From contig NZ_JAPDMX010000002.1 of the NCBI RefSeq assembly GCF_025971955.1, forward strand, positions 265,871 to 329,870: a stretch of DNA of 64,000 nt, written 5' to 3'. The notes under the pieces were generated by a model. It ran no database searches and was not told where the DNA came from. It worked only from the letters and a program-made list of their open reading frames with translations. This DNA comes from Shewanella subflava (GTDB lineage Bacteria; Pseudomonadota; Gammaproteobacteria; Enterobacterales; Shewanellaceae). Positions 44,250 to 52,767 of the stretch are shown piece after piece (the first letter of the stretch is position 1; the number at the start of each line of letters is the position of its first letter). The translations under genes were made by a program, and so were the position numbers.

Positions 44250-46527
44250 CATCGTCCTCGGTTTCATCAAATTCGGCATTCACTTCAACAGGTTTAAAAA
44301 CATAAGGTGCTGCGTACTTTTCTTGGCGCTGCAGGTCAACCACATGTTGCAGTTGCTCGAGTGCAAGTTTTGCCATGTCTATCGACATATCTTGCAGCCA
44401 TTGATCAACATCTAATTGACCATCGACCACTCGCCACGCTTGGGCGTTTAACACTTGTTTGTTGGCCTTGGTGCTGGCGCGAGTAAATGCGTCAAACTGA
44501 GAATTAAGCGCTGGATCATCCCAATCACTATGGGCTTGATGGGCGTTTGGCGGTCTGCGACTCACCAACAACATGCCCTGGCGAATGTAAATATATTGGT
44601 CACGACCATTTACAACAGAATTAATAATGGATCCCGCACGTAGGCGTTTTAGGTCGTGATTATCTAACCCTAACTTTTTGCCCTCGGTTATTAAAATCCG
44701 ATCACTATTTGGGGTTTTAATCGAGTCCGTACAGTTATTGTCAGAACTCCAAGGTGCGCGGCTGTCGCCGCTTTTAGAAGCAAGATCAAAAGCCACATCA
44801 AAAGCCCGTTCATCTGCACTCGGCACATACTTGTCAGCCTGCGGCTTGCGGATTTCCCAGCCATCAAGACGAGTATTAATTGTGGTGTGATTTTGTTGCG
44901 ACATGACGCCCATGATTTTTGATACCTCTTCGCCATAGGCGTTTGTGGTATCTTGAATCGCTTTTGCCAGTTGCACTGGCCTGTCTGCGCGTTTGCAAAA
45001 AGTGCCGCCCATGGCATCAACATAACGTGACCAATTGCCGCAATCTGCTGCGGCTCTGGCTTGTTCAACTACATCATCAAAATCAATGGCTTCACGTAAA
45101 CGGCGCAGCTCTCGCCACACGGTGACTGACGGGCCACCAATTTGTTGAAACTGGCGAATGTGCCAAGTGCTTGACCATGCTGCCGCATTTTGCGCGCCGT
45201 TTTTGCCGTTGGTTTCAGCTTCGTGATCATCGTCAACCATGTGGCCATCGATGTTTTTAGCAATGTATTTGGCTAAGTAGCCGGTTGCGCTGCCTCTTTC
45301 TGGATCGATAGTTTCAAAATCAAACCGCGCTTTGTATCTTTTATGGTCATTTTGAATGTCGTGCTCTTGAGGACCAAAATCATCAAGATCATGTTGCAGT
45401 GCATAGTGACGAATAATTGAACGCGCCAACTCAACTTGTTCGGGTTTAAAAAACAGTAATAAATGCCAGTGTGGTGTGCCATCGTGGTGTGGCTCGACTA
45501 CACGAAAACCAAACACTTCAATTTTTTCACGGGCAAATTTAGCGCGGCATTTTGCCCACTGATTACACAAATAGGCTTGGGTTTGTTTTGGGGTGGCGCC
45601 ATCGTATTTTTTATTAGAATATGCAGGGCCTTTTTTACTTTTTACCCAGCTGTGAAAACGGCTTGGTGATGTCCATGTGTAGAACTCGCCTACAAAGCCT
45701 TGCTCAATGGCGAGGTCTTCAAAGCCGCGCATACGTACCATGAGTTCAGCGCGGCGCACTTCTGGGTTGGCTACTGATGCGTCAGCCGCATCGGCTAATG
45801 ATAGTTCCAATCCGTGTTCGTCATTGACCACTTGCATTTCGTTTAGCCACAAACGGGCGGCTTCTTTACGTTGTTTCCACTGTTTAAACGCATGGTTGCT
45901 AACATACGGTGATACGCCGCTGCGCACTTTACCGACCACAATGGCAATGTGTTCTTCATATTGCGAATAAGCTTTATTCAGTTTGCGCTGCCACCAGTTT
46001 TCATCGGTTAACCTGGCAATGGCGCCTGCAATCATGTTGTACATGGTGGGTGACTCATCAAACACGCCCAAGGCTTTTTTAATGTTGTATCCCTCAAGGT
46101 CGGGTAAGACAGGGCAAAATCCCCATTGATCTGCTGGCTCTTTTATGGCTAATAACAGTTCAAGTGCATCAACCTGTTTATTGCCAAAGTCGGTCATGTT
46201 GTTTAGCACGGTTGCACAACGGTCGGCCCATTCCGTGGCGATACCTTGGCGGCGGTCTTCGGTGTTGATGTGAATAACAGGAATAGGAAATTGCCCCACC
46301 ATTTCGGTAATGGTGGCAACCCGTTTACGCAGCCAAATGTTTGGGCTTCGTCCATTGTTTAAGGCGCGGCGTTTATAGCAGTATTGGCCAAATAAGGTCA
46401 CCGCCACATGCTCGGGCAAATCGGCCACAAGCTTAGCCGACCATTTCAAGTCTTCTTTGGCGTGAAAGGTGGTAAAAAAAGCTGACGCATCAACGCCAGC
46501 TTTGCGGGTAAGGTCTTCTAAATTCAT
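44236..46527 (-). CDS. Replication initiator endonuclease gpA (HUH)
   Basis: 763 residues. Rolling-circle initiator of the P2 gpA family, which nicks the phage origin (in P2 within the A gene itself) and stays bound through a tyrosine. The HUH metal site is HWH (353-355) in EPHHDGTPHWHLLLFF, and the paired tyrosines are Y417 and Y421 in GYLAKYIAKNID. The long N-terminal region is helical, and the C-terminus is acidic. The gene overlaps its upstream neighbour by one base (TAATG). The origin position could not be located by eye. Confidence 0.93.
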   Translation of the reverse strand: MNLEDLTRKAGVDASAFFTTFHAKEDLKWSAKLVADLPEHVAVTLFGQYCYKRRALNNGRSPNIWLRKRVATITEMVGQFPIPVIHINTEDRRQGIATEWADRCATVLNNMTDFGNKQVDALELLLAIKEPADQWGFCPVLPDLEGYNIKKALGVFDESPTMYNMIAGAIARLTDENWWQRKLNKAYSQYEEHIAIVVGKVRSGVSPYVSNHAFKQWKQRKEAARLWLNEMQVVNDEHGLELSLADAADASVANPEVRRAELMVRMRGFEDLAIEQGFVGEFYTWTSPSRFHSWVKSKKGPAYSNKKYDGATPKQTQAYLCNQWAKCRAKFAREKIEVFGFRVVEPHHDGTPHWHLLLFFKPEQVELARSIIRHYALQHDLDDFGPQEHDIQNDHKRYKARFDFETIDPERGSATGYLAKYIAKNIDGHMVDDDHEAETNGKNGAQNAAAWSSTWHIRQFQQIGGPSVTVWRELRRLREAIDFDDVVEQARAAADCGNWSRYVDAMGGTFCKRADRPVQLAKAIQDTTNAYGEEVSKIMGVMSQQNHTTINTRLDGWEIRKPQADKYVPSADERAFDVAFDLASKSGDSRAPWSSDNNCTDSIKTPNSDRILITEGKKLGLDNHDLKRLRAGSIINSVVNGRDQYIYIRQGMLLVSRRPPNAHQAHSDWDDPALNSQFDAFTRASTKANKQVLNAQAWRVVDGQLDVDQWLQDMSIDMAKLALEQLQHVVDLQRQEKYAAPYVFKPVEVNAEFDETEDDDAYF

Positions 46528-46772
46528 TACAACCCGTCAACCTGTGCATGGGCTTTAAGTTTACTGGTATAACGACGAATGCCTTTTGCAAGGTTAGTGA
46601 GTCCGTTGCCAAGGGCTTGCCAATACAATCGTTCAAGCCCGCCGACACTTTTTATTAAACGAACCTGCTCGTTAATAGGTTTGGAAGATTGCATCCGCAT
46701 AACACAAAACTGCGAATTAGCCTTTTCATCACGAAAGTGTTTAATTAAATGTTTAAATGCTGCGTTATTCAT
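46527..46772 (-). CDS. Small phage protein of unknown function (81 aa)
   Basis: 81 residues, helical and basic (MNNAAFKHLIKHFRDEKANS, later VGGLERLYWQALGNGLTNLA). It lies 2 bp after the exonuclease gene and its stop overlaps the gpA start, so it is co-translated. No family recognised. Confidence 0.65.
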   Translation of the reverse strand: MNNAAFKHLIKHFRDEKANSQFCVMRMQSSKPINEQVRLIKSVGGLERLYWQALGNGLTNLAKGIRRYTSKLKAHAQVDGL

Positions 46773-46774
46773 CG

Positions 46775-47527
46775 TTATGCCTCTTTTGCCATAGCGTTAA
46801 TCACGCCCAATGTTGTGCGGCAATCTGCAAGCGCTCGGTGCGCTTGCCCTTCTATTGTTACGTTTTGCTGTGCAGCTGCTTTAGCAAGGCTTTGCCATTT
46901 GTACTGTTGGCGGGTGTCGTCCCACACCCCATAAAACTCGGCATAGCTTTTCATGGCGCAAAATGCACCGTGGTTAACGCTGTCTTGGGTAAATTGTTCG
47001 GGAATGCTTTTACCGTATTTTTCGGCGGTTTCTTGCATCACTTGCACATCGTATGCAGCGTTAAAAATCACTAACGGTTTAGCTAATAACAGCGCACAAA
47101 TTTGGTCGTGAACATCGCCCCAGCTTGGCGCATCTTTTACCATTTCATCTGTAATGCCGTGAATGCTTGTGGCGTCAGCGGGTATTGGGTTAACTGGCTT
47201 AATCAATGAGTCAAACACCACATTGCCCGATTGGTCGATAATGCTTATTTCGACCACTTCAGCATGATGCAAACCCGTGGTTTCAGTGTCTAAAATGTGG
47301 CAGTTTTCTAATAGCCTTTGAGCGTGCAGCGCTTGGGGTGCCATTCTGTGTCGGGTAATTTCTGCTTGGCTTACAGCAATAAAGTCATCAAAGTTTCGCA
47401 TTTCCCTAGCAACAAACTTAACAACCAACTTTTGCATGTAGTCACTTAATTTGCCGAAATAATCATCAAAATGCTGTGCAAAAATTTTATCTGCGCTTTG
47501 TTGTTCTGTTTTTTCTTGTGGTAGCAT
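46775..47527 (-). CDS. DnaQ-like 3'-5' exonuclease
   Basis: 250 residues. An RNase-T/DnaQ exonuclease domain spans about 85-245: motif I ILDTETTGLHHAEVVEI, motif II VIFNAAYDVQVM, and motif III HRALADCRTTLGVI with the DEDDh histidine. The HGITDEMV segment is also typical. The N-terminal ~80 residues are a helical extension. Such enzymes occur in the replication modules of HP1-like phages, perhaps processing DNA ends or blocking host functions; the exact role is unknown. Confidence 0.88.
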   Translation of the reverse strand: MLPQEKTEQQSADKIFAQHFDDYFGKLSDYMQKLVVKFVAREMRNFDDFIAVSQAEITRHRMAPQALHAQRLLENCHILDTETTGLHHAEVVEISIIDQSGNVVFDSLIKPVNPIPADATSIHGITDEMVKDAPSWGDVHDQICALLLAKPLVIFNAAYDVQVMQETAEKYGKSIPEQFTQDSVNHGAFCAMKSYAEFYGVWDDTRQQYKWQSLAKAAAQQNVTIEGQAHRALADCRTTLGVINAMAKEA

Positions 47528-47549
47528 CGTGTTCCCTTACTTATTTGAT

Positions 47550-47843
47550 ATGGCTGTGAAAATGGATAAATATATAGATGGTGTGGAAGTACCCAATTTT
47601 GATGCAAAAGTTTCTGAAACCATCGAGAGCAATGAATTAGCCCTTGAACGAAACGGAAGAATGCTTATTGGTTTCATCAACAATGAATATGTCGTATATC
47701 GACAAATCCGTGTTATGGATGGATTACCTAACTTTCTTAAAGCAATAGCCGCATTTACTAGCCAAGGTTTTGTTGATGAATTAGAAAAAGCATCAGGTCC
47801 AGTACAAGGATTTGATGTACTTTTTAAGTACGTTGGCAAATAA
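47550..47843 (+). CDS. Isolated plus-strand gene of unknown function inside the leftward early operon
   Basis: 97 residues from ATG 47550 (47562 or 47529 also possible), beginning MAVKMDKYIDGVEVPNFDAK. Codon composition and the mixed acidic/hydrophobic sequence (ERNGRMLIGFINNEYVVYRQ) look like a real protein, while the opposite-strand frame is a Ser/Thr/Leu-rich shadow. It fills a 317-bp gap in an otherwise tightly packed minus-strand operon, which also argues for it. Function unknown; possibly a cargo gene. Confidence 0.55.
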   Translation: MAVKMDKYIDGVEVPNFDAKVSETIESNELALERNGRMLIGFINNEYVVYRQIRVMDGLPNFLKAIAAFTSQGFVDELEKASGPVQGFDVLFKYVGK

Positions 47844-47844
47844 C

Positions 47845-48027
47845 TCATATCGCCCCCAACTCAGCCAATGAAACACCCATTTCTTTGGCTAATTTAATAT
47901 CTTCAATTTTGCGTAAACGGTCATAACGCGCCTTAGCTTCTGCACTTCGTTCGCGCTTAGTGGCTGCTGTTGGTCGGTTATGGGTGCGGTTAAATAATCG
48001 CAAGCTTTCTGGCATATGACGGCTCAT
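47845..48027 (-). CDS. Small phage protein (60 aa), basic
   Basis: 60 residues with a strongly basic helical centre (THNRPTAATKRERSAEAKAR) and a C-terminal helix LAKEMGVSLAELGAI. ATGA overlap with the upstream gene. No family recognised. Confidence 0.6.
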   Translation of the reverse strand: MSRHMPESLRLFNRTHNRPTAATKRERSAEAKARYDRLRKIEDIKLAKEMGVSLAELGAI

Positions 48028-48269
48028 GCTTGTTGCTCCATTGGGCGGCTAATACGAAGTTTTTCTTCTGCAACAGACGCAAAAAAATCGGCATCGGCTT
48101 GCTCAAATGAACCCGACAAACTGCAAAGCGGCCAAGTCTTAGTTATGCCCCAGCCGTTGTAATTATCTGGTTTGTAACTGACTTCAACGCTTTTATCCCC
48201 AGTCGCAAAGCAAGCGAAAGGCTCGCTAATTTTTACGGTGCCAAAAGTAGTGGTAAATGATTTGCTCAT
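48024..48269 (-). CDS. Small phage protein (81 aa)
   Basis: 81 residues, beta-rich start MSKSFTTTFGTVKISEPFAC and a helical end (ADADFFASVAEEKLRISRP). ATGA overlaps at both ends show it is part of the leftward early operon. No family recognised. Confidence 0.6.
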   Translation of the reverse strand: MSKSFTTTFGTVKISEPFACFATGDKSVEVSYKPDNYNGWGITKTWPLCSLSGSFEQADADFFASVAEEKLRISRPMEQQA

Positions 48270-48565
48270 GCTGCACCACCTTGTGAGCTGTCATTTTTGT
48301 CATTCAAAAGATCAACCATATCATCCGCTAGCACTCTAATATCTCTAGCTATAATCAAGTGATTTCTACCCGATGAAACCTCGAAAAATTCTATAATCTC
48401 TTCCGAATTTTCGATAAATTGCATTGCCAATGATTCAAGCTTTCCATATGCAACGGCTAAAGCATCACGTTCGACTTCTATTTTTCGATAATCTACGTAC
48501 TGAACCAATGCACCATTTGACATAACGTGACAAGTTTTAGGCGCTTTAAATCTAATTACGCTCAT
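48266..48565 (-). CDS. Small phage protein (99 aa)
   Basis: 99 residues from ATG 48565 (overlaps the upstream stop; the longer frame to 48610 is unlikely). It starts MSVIRFKAPKTCHVMSNGAL and continues into acidic helices (ENSEEIIEFFEVSSG). No family recognised. Confidence 0.6.
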   Translation of the reverse strand: MSVIRFKAPKTCHVMSNGALVQYVDYRKIEVERDALAVAYGKLESLAMQFIENSEEIIEFFEVSSGRNHLIIARDIRVLADDMVDLLNDKNDSSQGGAA

Positions 48566-48831
48566 GCTGCCACCTCCAACAAACATTCTTGCTGTGCATA
48601 AAGCGCGCAAGATAAATCAAAACAAAGCTGGTGCAACGTGTGATCAACCAATACATACAGTGCGACCTTTTCAAGCCCTTGCGCCATACCTTCATACTTA
48701 ACCATTAGGTTAAAATCTTTGCTTTCTGATGCTTCGCAATGACGTGCATAAATATCGGCCATTAACTTGCGCATAGCGACATGCTGCGGATTGGTTAAAT
48801 CAAATTGAACAGTTGAGTTAGCCATGATCAC
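48562..48831 (-). CDS. Small phage protein (88-89 aa)
   Basis: Starts MIMANSTVQFDLTNPQHVAM (the second ATG, two codons on, is also possible). Helical, Cys-containing (CFDLSCALYAQQECLLEVAA). Overlaps both neighbours by 4 bp. No family recognised. Confidence 0.6.
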   Translation of the reverse strand: MIMANSTVQFDLTNPQHVAMRKLMADIYARHCEASESKDFNLMVKYEGMAQGLEKVALYVLVDHTLHQLCFDLSCALYAQQECLLEVAA

Positions 48832-49064
48832 ACCTCCACTTGATTAACTTTGATGTTGTTGCGAATGGCCACAAGACGAATGTGCAACGTTTTGGCGAGG
48901 GCTGGCGCGGTTGAGTCAGCAACAGCCTTTAATGATTCAAGTGCCGATTCAACTGATGTACGGTCAGCGGGTTGCGATAAACTTAATGTGCGAATTACGC
49001 GATTGGCTTCATCAGCAATCACTTGCGCAAAAGTGGGGGTTACTGTTAAGCTTTGATTCATCAT
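48828..49064 (-). CDS. Small phage protein (78 aa)
   Basis: 78 residues from ATG 49064, with AAGG 8 nt upstream; the frame continues to 49160 but would overlap the previous gene. It starts MMNQSLTVTPTFAQVIADEA and is helical (ESALESLKAVADSTAPALAK). No family recognised. Confidence 0.6.
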   Translation of the reverse strand: MMNQSLTVTPTFAQVIADEANRVIRTLSLSQPADRTSVESALESLKAVADSTAPALAKTLHIRLVAIRNNIKVNQVEV

Positions 49065-49131
49065 TTCGATACCTTTCCATTTTGATTTGATACGAGCCAC
49101 TACTGTTGCTGCAGTTGTGGCTTTTTTATGT

Positions 49132-49620
49132 CTAGTGTTCAGCGTCATAATTAAACTCACTCATCAGTGCATGGGCTTGCTGAGTCACCCGCGCAAATTC
49201 ATCATCAACCGGTTGTGCTTGATGTTCTGTTGCATGGTTTTGTGAATGGGCTGTTGCTTGAGTGATGGCGATTTGGCGTGGTGAAATAAACTGATCACGG
49301 CTTAATGGCATGTTGCTAAAAGCACGACCTAAATCAGTTAATGCTATTAACGACTGTCTAACCGCTTCACGCTCGTTGGTCGATAAACTCAGTAACGGTT
49401 TATTGATGTATTCGCTGGGCTTTAATCGAGCAGCAAAAAACACTAATGCACGTTGTTGCGCGGTTAACTTATCAAACTGACTTGCAGCACTGGTTTTACC
49501 CAGCATTTGACGCATGGCCGCAATGGCGGTTTGCCCCACATCACCATGATGTTCGTTGGCGGCATCCGGCAGTATGTTTGCACGGTTTTGAACGGGTTGT
49601 TTAATTGCTAAAGACATCAT
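49132..49620 (-). CDS. Phage replication-region protein (B-like position)
   Basis: 162 residues. The middle contains KLTAQQRALVFFAARLKPSE and STNEREAVRQSLIALTDLGR, a segment recurring in proteins of P2/HP1-like early operons between CII and gpA. The N- and C-terminal parts are low in structure. The position matches the gene encoding the DnaB-recruiting protein B of P2, but sequence similarity to P2 B was not evident, so function is left open. Confidence 0.6.
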   Translation of the reverse strand: MMSLAIKQPVQNRANILPDAANEHHGDVGQTAIAAMRQMLGKTSAASQFDKLTAQQRALVFFAARLKPSEYINKPLLSLSTNEREAVRQSLIALTDLGRAFSNMPLSRDQFISPRQIAITQATAHSQNHATEHQAQPVDDEFARVTQQAHALMSEFNYDAEH

Positions 49621-50016
49621 CTAACTCCTACGTGACTTTGCACGGAATTCATTAAACTTGCGCATATCTGTTGCCAACTGCTCTAGGTAATAATCAATTT
49701 GCAAACTCATTTGCCGAGTTTCGTAATTAACAACTTCAGCGGCTAATGTTGCTATTTCATTTTTATCTAGCTTGCTGGCATCAATTTCATAACTGTCATG
49801 GCAATCTGTTTTTACAACACATTCGCTGTAATCAATTCTTGCTAGGCTGCATATGATTTTTTGTTGCTGAAAAAACAGATCGTCAAAATGGCCAATAGCA
49901 TTGCTAATATCTTCTGATAAATAGCGGATATCCTCACCAGCTTCTTTTAAGCATTCCCATCTTTTATCTTCTAGTCGTTTGCGCTGTTTTTCTGTTAGAT
50001 CACTGGACATCATCAA
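49621..50016 (-). CDS. Phage early protein of unknown function (131 aa)
   Basis: 131 residues with three possible ATGs at its start. Charged and mostly helical: DLTEKQRKRLEDKRWECLKE, DDLFFQQQKIICSLARIDYS and a basic end (FRAKSRRS). Its stop abuts the next gene and it lies 5 bp after the CII gene. No family recognised. Confidence 0.6.
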   Translation of the reverse strand: MMMSSDLTEKQRKRLEDKRWECLKEAGEDIRYLSEDISNAIGHFDDLFFQQQKIICSLARIDYSECVVKTDCHDSYEIDASKLDKNEIATLAAEVVNYETRQMSLQIDYYLEQLATDMRKFNEFRAKSRRS

Positions 50017-50021
50017 TCCCT

Positions 50022-50564
50022 CTAAATAAAGCCCGGTGTGGGCATGGTTTGCATGGCATCTACCGCAACAGATAACACAGGTATTGCCTGAAATTTCTGT
50101 TCAACGTCATGCATAAAAATGGCTAACTCGGTCATTACAAAGCTGGCGCGTTTTATTGCTTCATGGCGCATGCGTTCTGTGACCCGTTTTTGGGCTTTAA
50201 CGTCCATGGCGATGCGGCCTAACTGCCCTGCATTGGTTGTTATTTCTAGTGCTCGGTCGGTCAACGGTAATCGCTCGCACGCTGACAAATCCCCTAAATG
50301 CACTGACGTTGCACAACCTAACTCCATTAACACCCCGTCAATAATGCAGCGGTTACCCGATGCCTTGGTGATGTCTACTAACTCATGAATGGTCAGTTTG
50401 TGCGGTTGCTCCAATATCAGTTTGTTACGCAACATTTGCGGGCGGTGAAACTTGGCGGCTTTGGCTACCTCGTCTAACACCTCGTTGTCAGCAAACTGCC
50501 TTAACGCACCCGCAATGTGCGGTTGATGTGACGCCTTGTGTGTAACAGTATGATTTGTATACAT
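50022..50564 (-). CDS. Phage regulatory protein CII-like
   Basis: 180 residues from ATG 50564; the frame starts at 50591 but the first nine residues are unlike the family. CII-family features are the helical start NEVLDEVAKAAKFHRPQMLR, PHKLTIHELVDITKASGNRCIIDGVL and the long C-terminal helix RHEAIKRASFVMTELAIFM. In K139-like phages this protein is linked to the lysis/lysogeny decision and early operon control. It is the second gene of the leftward operon after cox. Confidence 0.82.
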   Translation of the reverse strand: MYTNHTVTHKASHQPHIAGALRQFADNEVLDEVAKAAKFHRPQMLRNKLILEQPHKLTIHELVDITKASGNRCIIDGVLMELGCATSVHLGDLSACERLPLTDRALEITTNAGQLGRIAMDVKAQKRVTERMRHEAIKRASFVMTELAIFMHDVEQKFQAIPVLSVAVDAMQTMPTPGFI

Positions 50565-50640
50565 TGCTGCAAAACTCCCTTTTGCTAACATTCAAATGAA
50601 TAAGGAACTATTCAAATGACGAATACATGAATATCGTAAT

Positions 50641-50844
50641 TTAAGCGGCAGACTGTTCGTCAGCTTCTTTAATTAACGCCAACATGTTGATAAAGGGTTT
50701 CTCTTGGGGCACTGCTTTTGCTCTGATAGGCAAGCGTCCTGTACGCACTAGATTGCGCACTGTGGCAACAGGTACACCTGTTAGGCGGGCGTATTCTTCG
50801 TATGACACGAAGGGGGCGGCAATTTGATATACATATCTGCTCAT
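50641..50844 (-). CDS. cox: Cox-like excisionase/repressor
   Basis: 67 residues with a winged-helix MerR-like motif: APFVSYEEYARLTGVPVATV followed by RNLVRTGRLPIRAKA. This is the form of P2/HP1 Cox proteins, which promote excision with integrase and repress the CI promoter. It is the first gene of the leftward operon, divergent from CI across the switch region. Confidence 0.85.
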   Translation of the reverse strand: MSRYVYQIAAPFVSYEEYARLTGVPVATVRNLVRTGRLPIRAKAVPQEKPFINMLALIKEADEQSAA

Positions 50845-50940
50845 TTGATGGTATCCTTTTGATTAATTGTGTTTGATATCATTTTGCTGTGGCGGCTGGT
50901 TGATATCGAATATTTTGCTAACGAGTGGATTGTTGATCAT
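50845..50940. promoter_or_regulatory. CI/Cox genetic switch region
   Basis: Divergent promoter region. Direct repeats TTGATATC at 50873-50880 and 50900-50907 (27 bp apart), with a related TTTGATAT inside cox at 50823-50830, are candidate operator or Cox-box sites. Binding is inferred from position only. Confidence 0.5.
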
Positions 50941-51627
50941 ATGAGTGGATACGTCAAGTACAAGCATGACAAATTGTTTAAAAATTTAAACAAACCGTTA
51001 AGCTGCGATGGTGGAAAAGTTCTAATAGAGAGATTAATTAACCTATTTGAAGTTAGAAATCGTGTCGAGCTGAGTGACTTAATAGGCGTAACTCCAGCAA
51101 CACTTTCCACCTGGACCACTAGAGGAACAACATCACACGAGTTGTTAATCAGGATTCACTTGTTAACTGGCTGGCCGTTGGAGTATCTGTGCTTCGGGAT
51201 TGGTGATCTTTCTAAGATAAAAGGCAAAACAAGCGCTCATTTTTCAGAACAGGTTAATGAAGTGTCAGAGCCAAAGCTTGCTTATAACCGTGGCGTATTA
51301 CAGGTTTACACCATTGATAATGGCCATTTGGCGCCTTATGAAAAAATTGAAGCGACTAGCAATTTAATTAATCACTTTTTACCTAAAAGCCATAAAGACG
51401 GCGTTGTGTTAAAGCAACGCGATAACCTGTTGTTTATTGACACAACACAAACAGAGGCGAATCAGGGGAATTATTTATTCAAAGTAAATGAGAACCACCA
51501 GTTAGGTGAACTTAAGTTGTTACCTGATGGCCATGTTTATTTGTTAGAAGGGAATGAACGTTTTCAAATCGACCCAACATTTACCAAAGTGGTGGGCAAA
51601 GTGGTGTCGGTTTTAAAAAAAACCTAA
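50941..51627 (+). CDS. CI-like lysogeny repressor
   Basis: 228 residues from ATG 50941; the frame opens at 50869 but that part would cover the switch region. The N-terminal helix-turn-helix is GGKVLIERLINLFEVRNRVE then LSDLIGVTPATLSTWTTRGT, followed by PLEYLCFGIGDLS, as in the bacteriophage CI repressor family (PF07022-type). The C-terminal half is a beta-rich S24-like dimerisation domain (VVLKQRDNLLFIDTT, GNERFQIDPTFTKVVGKVV) but no Ser/Lys dyad stands out, so SOS cleavage is doubtful. Confidence 0.83.
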   Translation: MSGYVKYKHDKLFKNLNKPLSCDGGKVLIERLINLFEVRNRVELSDLIGVTPATLSTWTTRGTTSHELLIRIHLLTGWPLEYLCFGIGDLSKIKGKTSAHFSEQVNEVSEPKLAYNRGVLQVYTIDNGHLAPYEKIEATSNLINHFLPKSHKDGVVLKQRDNLLFIDTTQTEANQGNYLFKVNENHQLGELKLLPDGHVYLLEGNERFQIDPTFTKVVGKVVSVLKKT

Positions 51628-51674
51628 CATCGTCCGAACAACTCTTTATTAGTATTTAATTACAAGGAAGTTAT

Positions 51675-51989
51675 ATGGCAATTAGGGATGAATCTGTAAG
51701 CGATTTTGAATATTACGCTCATGTTCAAAAAGATGATGTTGTCAGTTTTTTTAATTTAACAATTGGCAATAAACCCTGCCATTTGTGTGGTGCGGGTGAG
51801 TTGCAAATTTTGGGTGATCAATACGGCTTGATTACTGTGAACAGTGAGGTGAATGTTTTTAGCCCTAGTGCGGCCCAACAAATGGATAATGGCACGTTTT
51901 CATCTTACGTGGTGATGTGTGACTATTGCGGTTGTCAGCAGTTTTTAAATGTAAAAAAGCTGGCTGACACCATGTCGGGGAAAAAGTGA
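51675..51989 (+). CDS. Zinc-ribbon-like protein of unknown function (prophage cargo block)
   Basis: 104 residues. Two CxxC pairs, KPCHLCGAGELQILG and VMCDYCGCQQFLN, suggest one bound zinc. Good AAGGAAG ribosome binding site. It starts the block of small genes between CI and integrase and lies 1 bp before the next gene. No family recognised. Confidence 0.65.
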   Translation: MAIRDESVSDFEYYAHVQKDDVVSFFNLTIGNKPCHLCGAGELQILGDQYGLITVNSEVNVFSPSAAQQMDNGTFSSYVVMCDYCGCQQFLNVKKLADTMSGKK

Positions 51990-51990
51990 T

Positions 51991-52278
51991 ATGAGCAAAC
52001 AGCCTTTAAGGAATGTTGTTAATTTGTTCACTCACGCTGATAATGGTCATTCAAAGCACAAACATTCAGGTGGCGGTGGTATGGAAGAACGGCTAGCAAG
52101 ATTAGAGTCTGACGTTGAATATATTAAACGTGATATTGGCGAAATTAAGACTGATATTAAAGATGTGAAAAAATCACTGTTGGATCTCAAGCTTGAATTT
52201 ATAAACCTAAAGCTATGGCTTTTCGGAACGGTACTGACATGCACTGGCTTAATTATCGCGGCGATTAAGTACCTTTAA
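51991..52278 (+). CDS. Coiled-coil membrane protein (prophage cargo block)
   Basis: 95 residues. A His/Gly-rich N-terminal part (HADNGHSKHKHSGGGG), then an ideal coiled coil (MEERLARLESDVEYIKRDIG, repeating EIKTDIKDVKK), then a C-terminal membrane helix (LWLFGTVLTCTGLIIAAIKYL). The topology is like XhlA or superinfection-exclusion proteins. Co-transcribed with the preceding gene. Confidence 0.65.
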   Translation: MSKQPLRNVVNLFTHADNGHSKHKHSGGGGMEERLARLESDVEYIKRDIGEIKTDIKDVKKSLLDLKLEFINLKLWLFGTVLTCTGLIIAAIKYL

Positions 52279-52315
52279 AGTTGATTTGTTAAAAACTAAA
52301 TAATAAGGATGTTAT

Positions 52316-52558
52316 ATGTACAAATATAAAATGATTCAAATCCCTTCAAATATTACTGTTCAAATGAAGGCGCATAAAGGTAATGAGGCGGCTGCTTATA
52401 TGGAGCAAGTTGTTAATAAATGGGCTGCTGATGGATGGGAGTTTTATCGCGTCGATGCTGTTGGCGTTACCTTACAAGCAGGATGTATGGGCGCTTCATC
52501 GGGCAAAAATGCTGAAGATACTAGTTATAACGTCATCACTTTCAGGATGCCTGCTTAA
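52316..52558 (+). CDS. DUF4177-family protein
   Basis: 80 residues, MYKYKMIQIPSNITVQMKAH then AAAYMEQVVNKWAADGWEFYRVDAVG, the DUF4177 pattern (small beta-alpha-beta protein). The stop overlaps the start of the YidD gene by one base (TAATG), so the two are coupled. Function unknown. Confidence 0.82.
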   Translation: MYKYKMIQIPSNITVQMKAHKGNEAAAYMEQVVNKWAADGWEFYRVDAVGVTLQAGCMGASSGKNAEDTSYNVITFRMPA

Positions 52559-52761
52559 TGGTTTGGCTGTCTATTCGGTGCATTTATATTTACCGATATT
52601 TTGCACCGCAAAAGCTACGTGATTCTTGTTTATATGAGCCAACATGTTCTGAATACGCCATATTAGCCTTGCGCAAATATGGCTTTCTATCTGGTTGGCG
52701 CAAAGCTTTTAAAAGAATATACAGTTGCAAACAGCCTAACGGCGGAATTGATTACCCGTAA
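52558..52761 (+). CDS. yidD: YidD-family membrane insertion factor (prophage copy)
   Basis: 67 residues with the family signature CLYEPTCSEYAILALRKYGF, then WRKAFKRIYSCKQPNGGIDY. Chromosomal yidD lies between rnpA and yidC and helps membrane protein insertion. Here a second copy is carried by a prophage, coupled to a DUF4177 gene. The three-Cys pattern and the amphipathic N-terminus are intact. Confidence 0.9.
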   Translation: MVWLSIRCIYIYRYFAPQKLRDSCLYEPTCSEYAILALRKYGFLSGWRKAFKRIYSCKQPNGGIDYP

Positions 52762-52767
52762 TACTGC

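Noticed and set aside
47537..47848. Minus-strand 103-codon frame opposite 47550-47843
   Set aside because: Rich in Ser, Thr and Leu as shadows are; the plus-strand reading has better composition.
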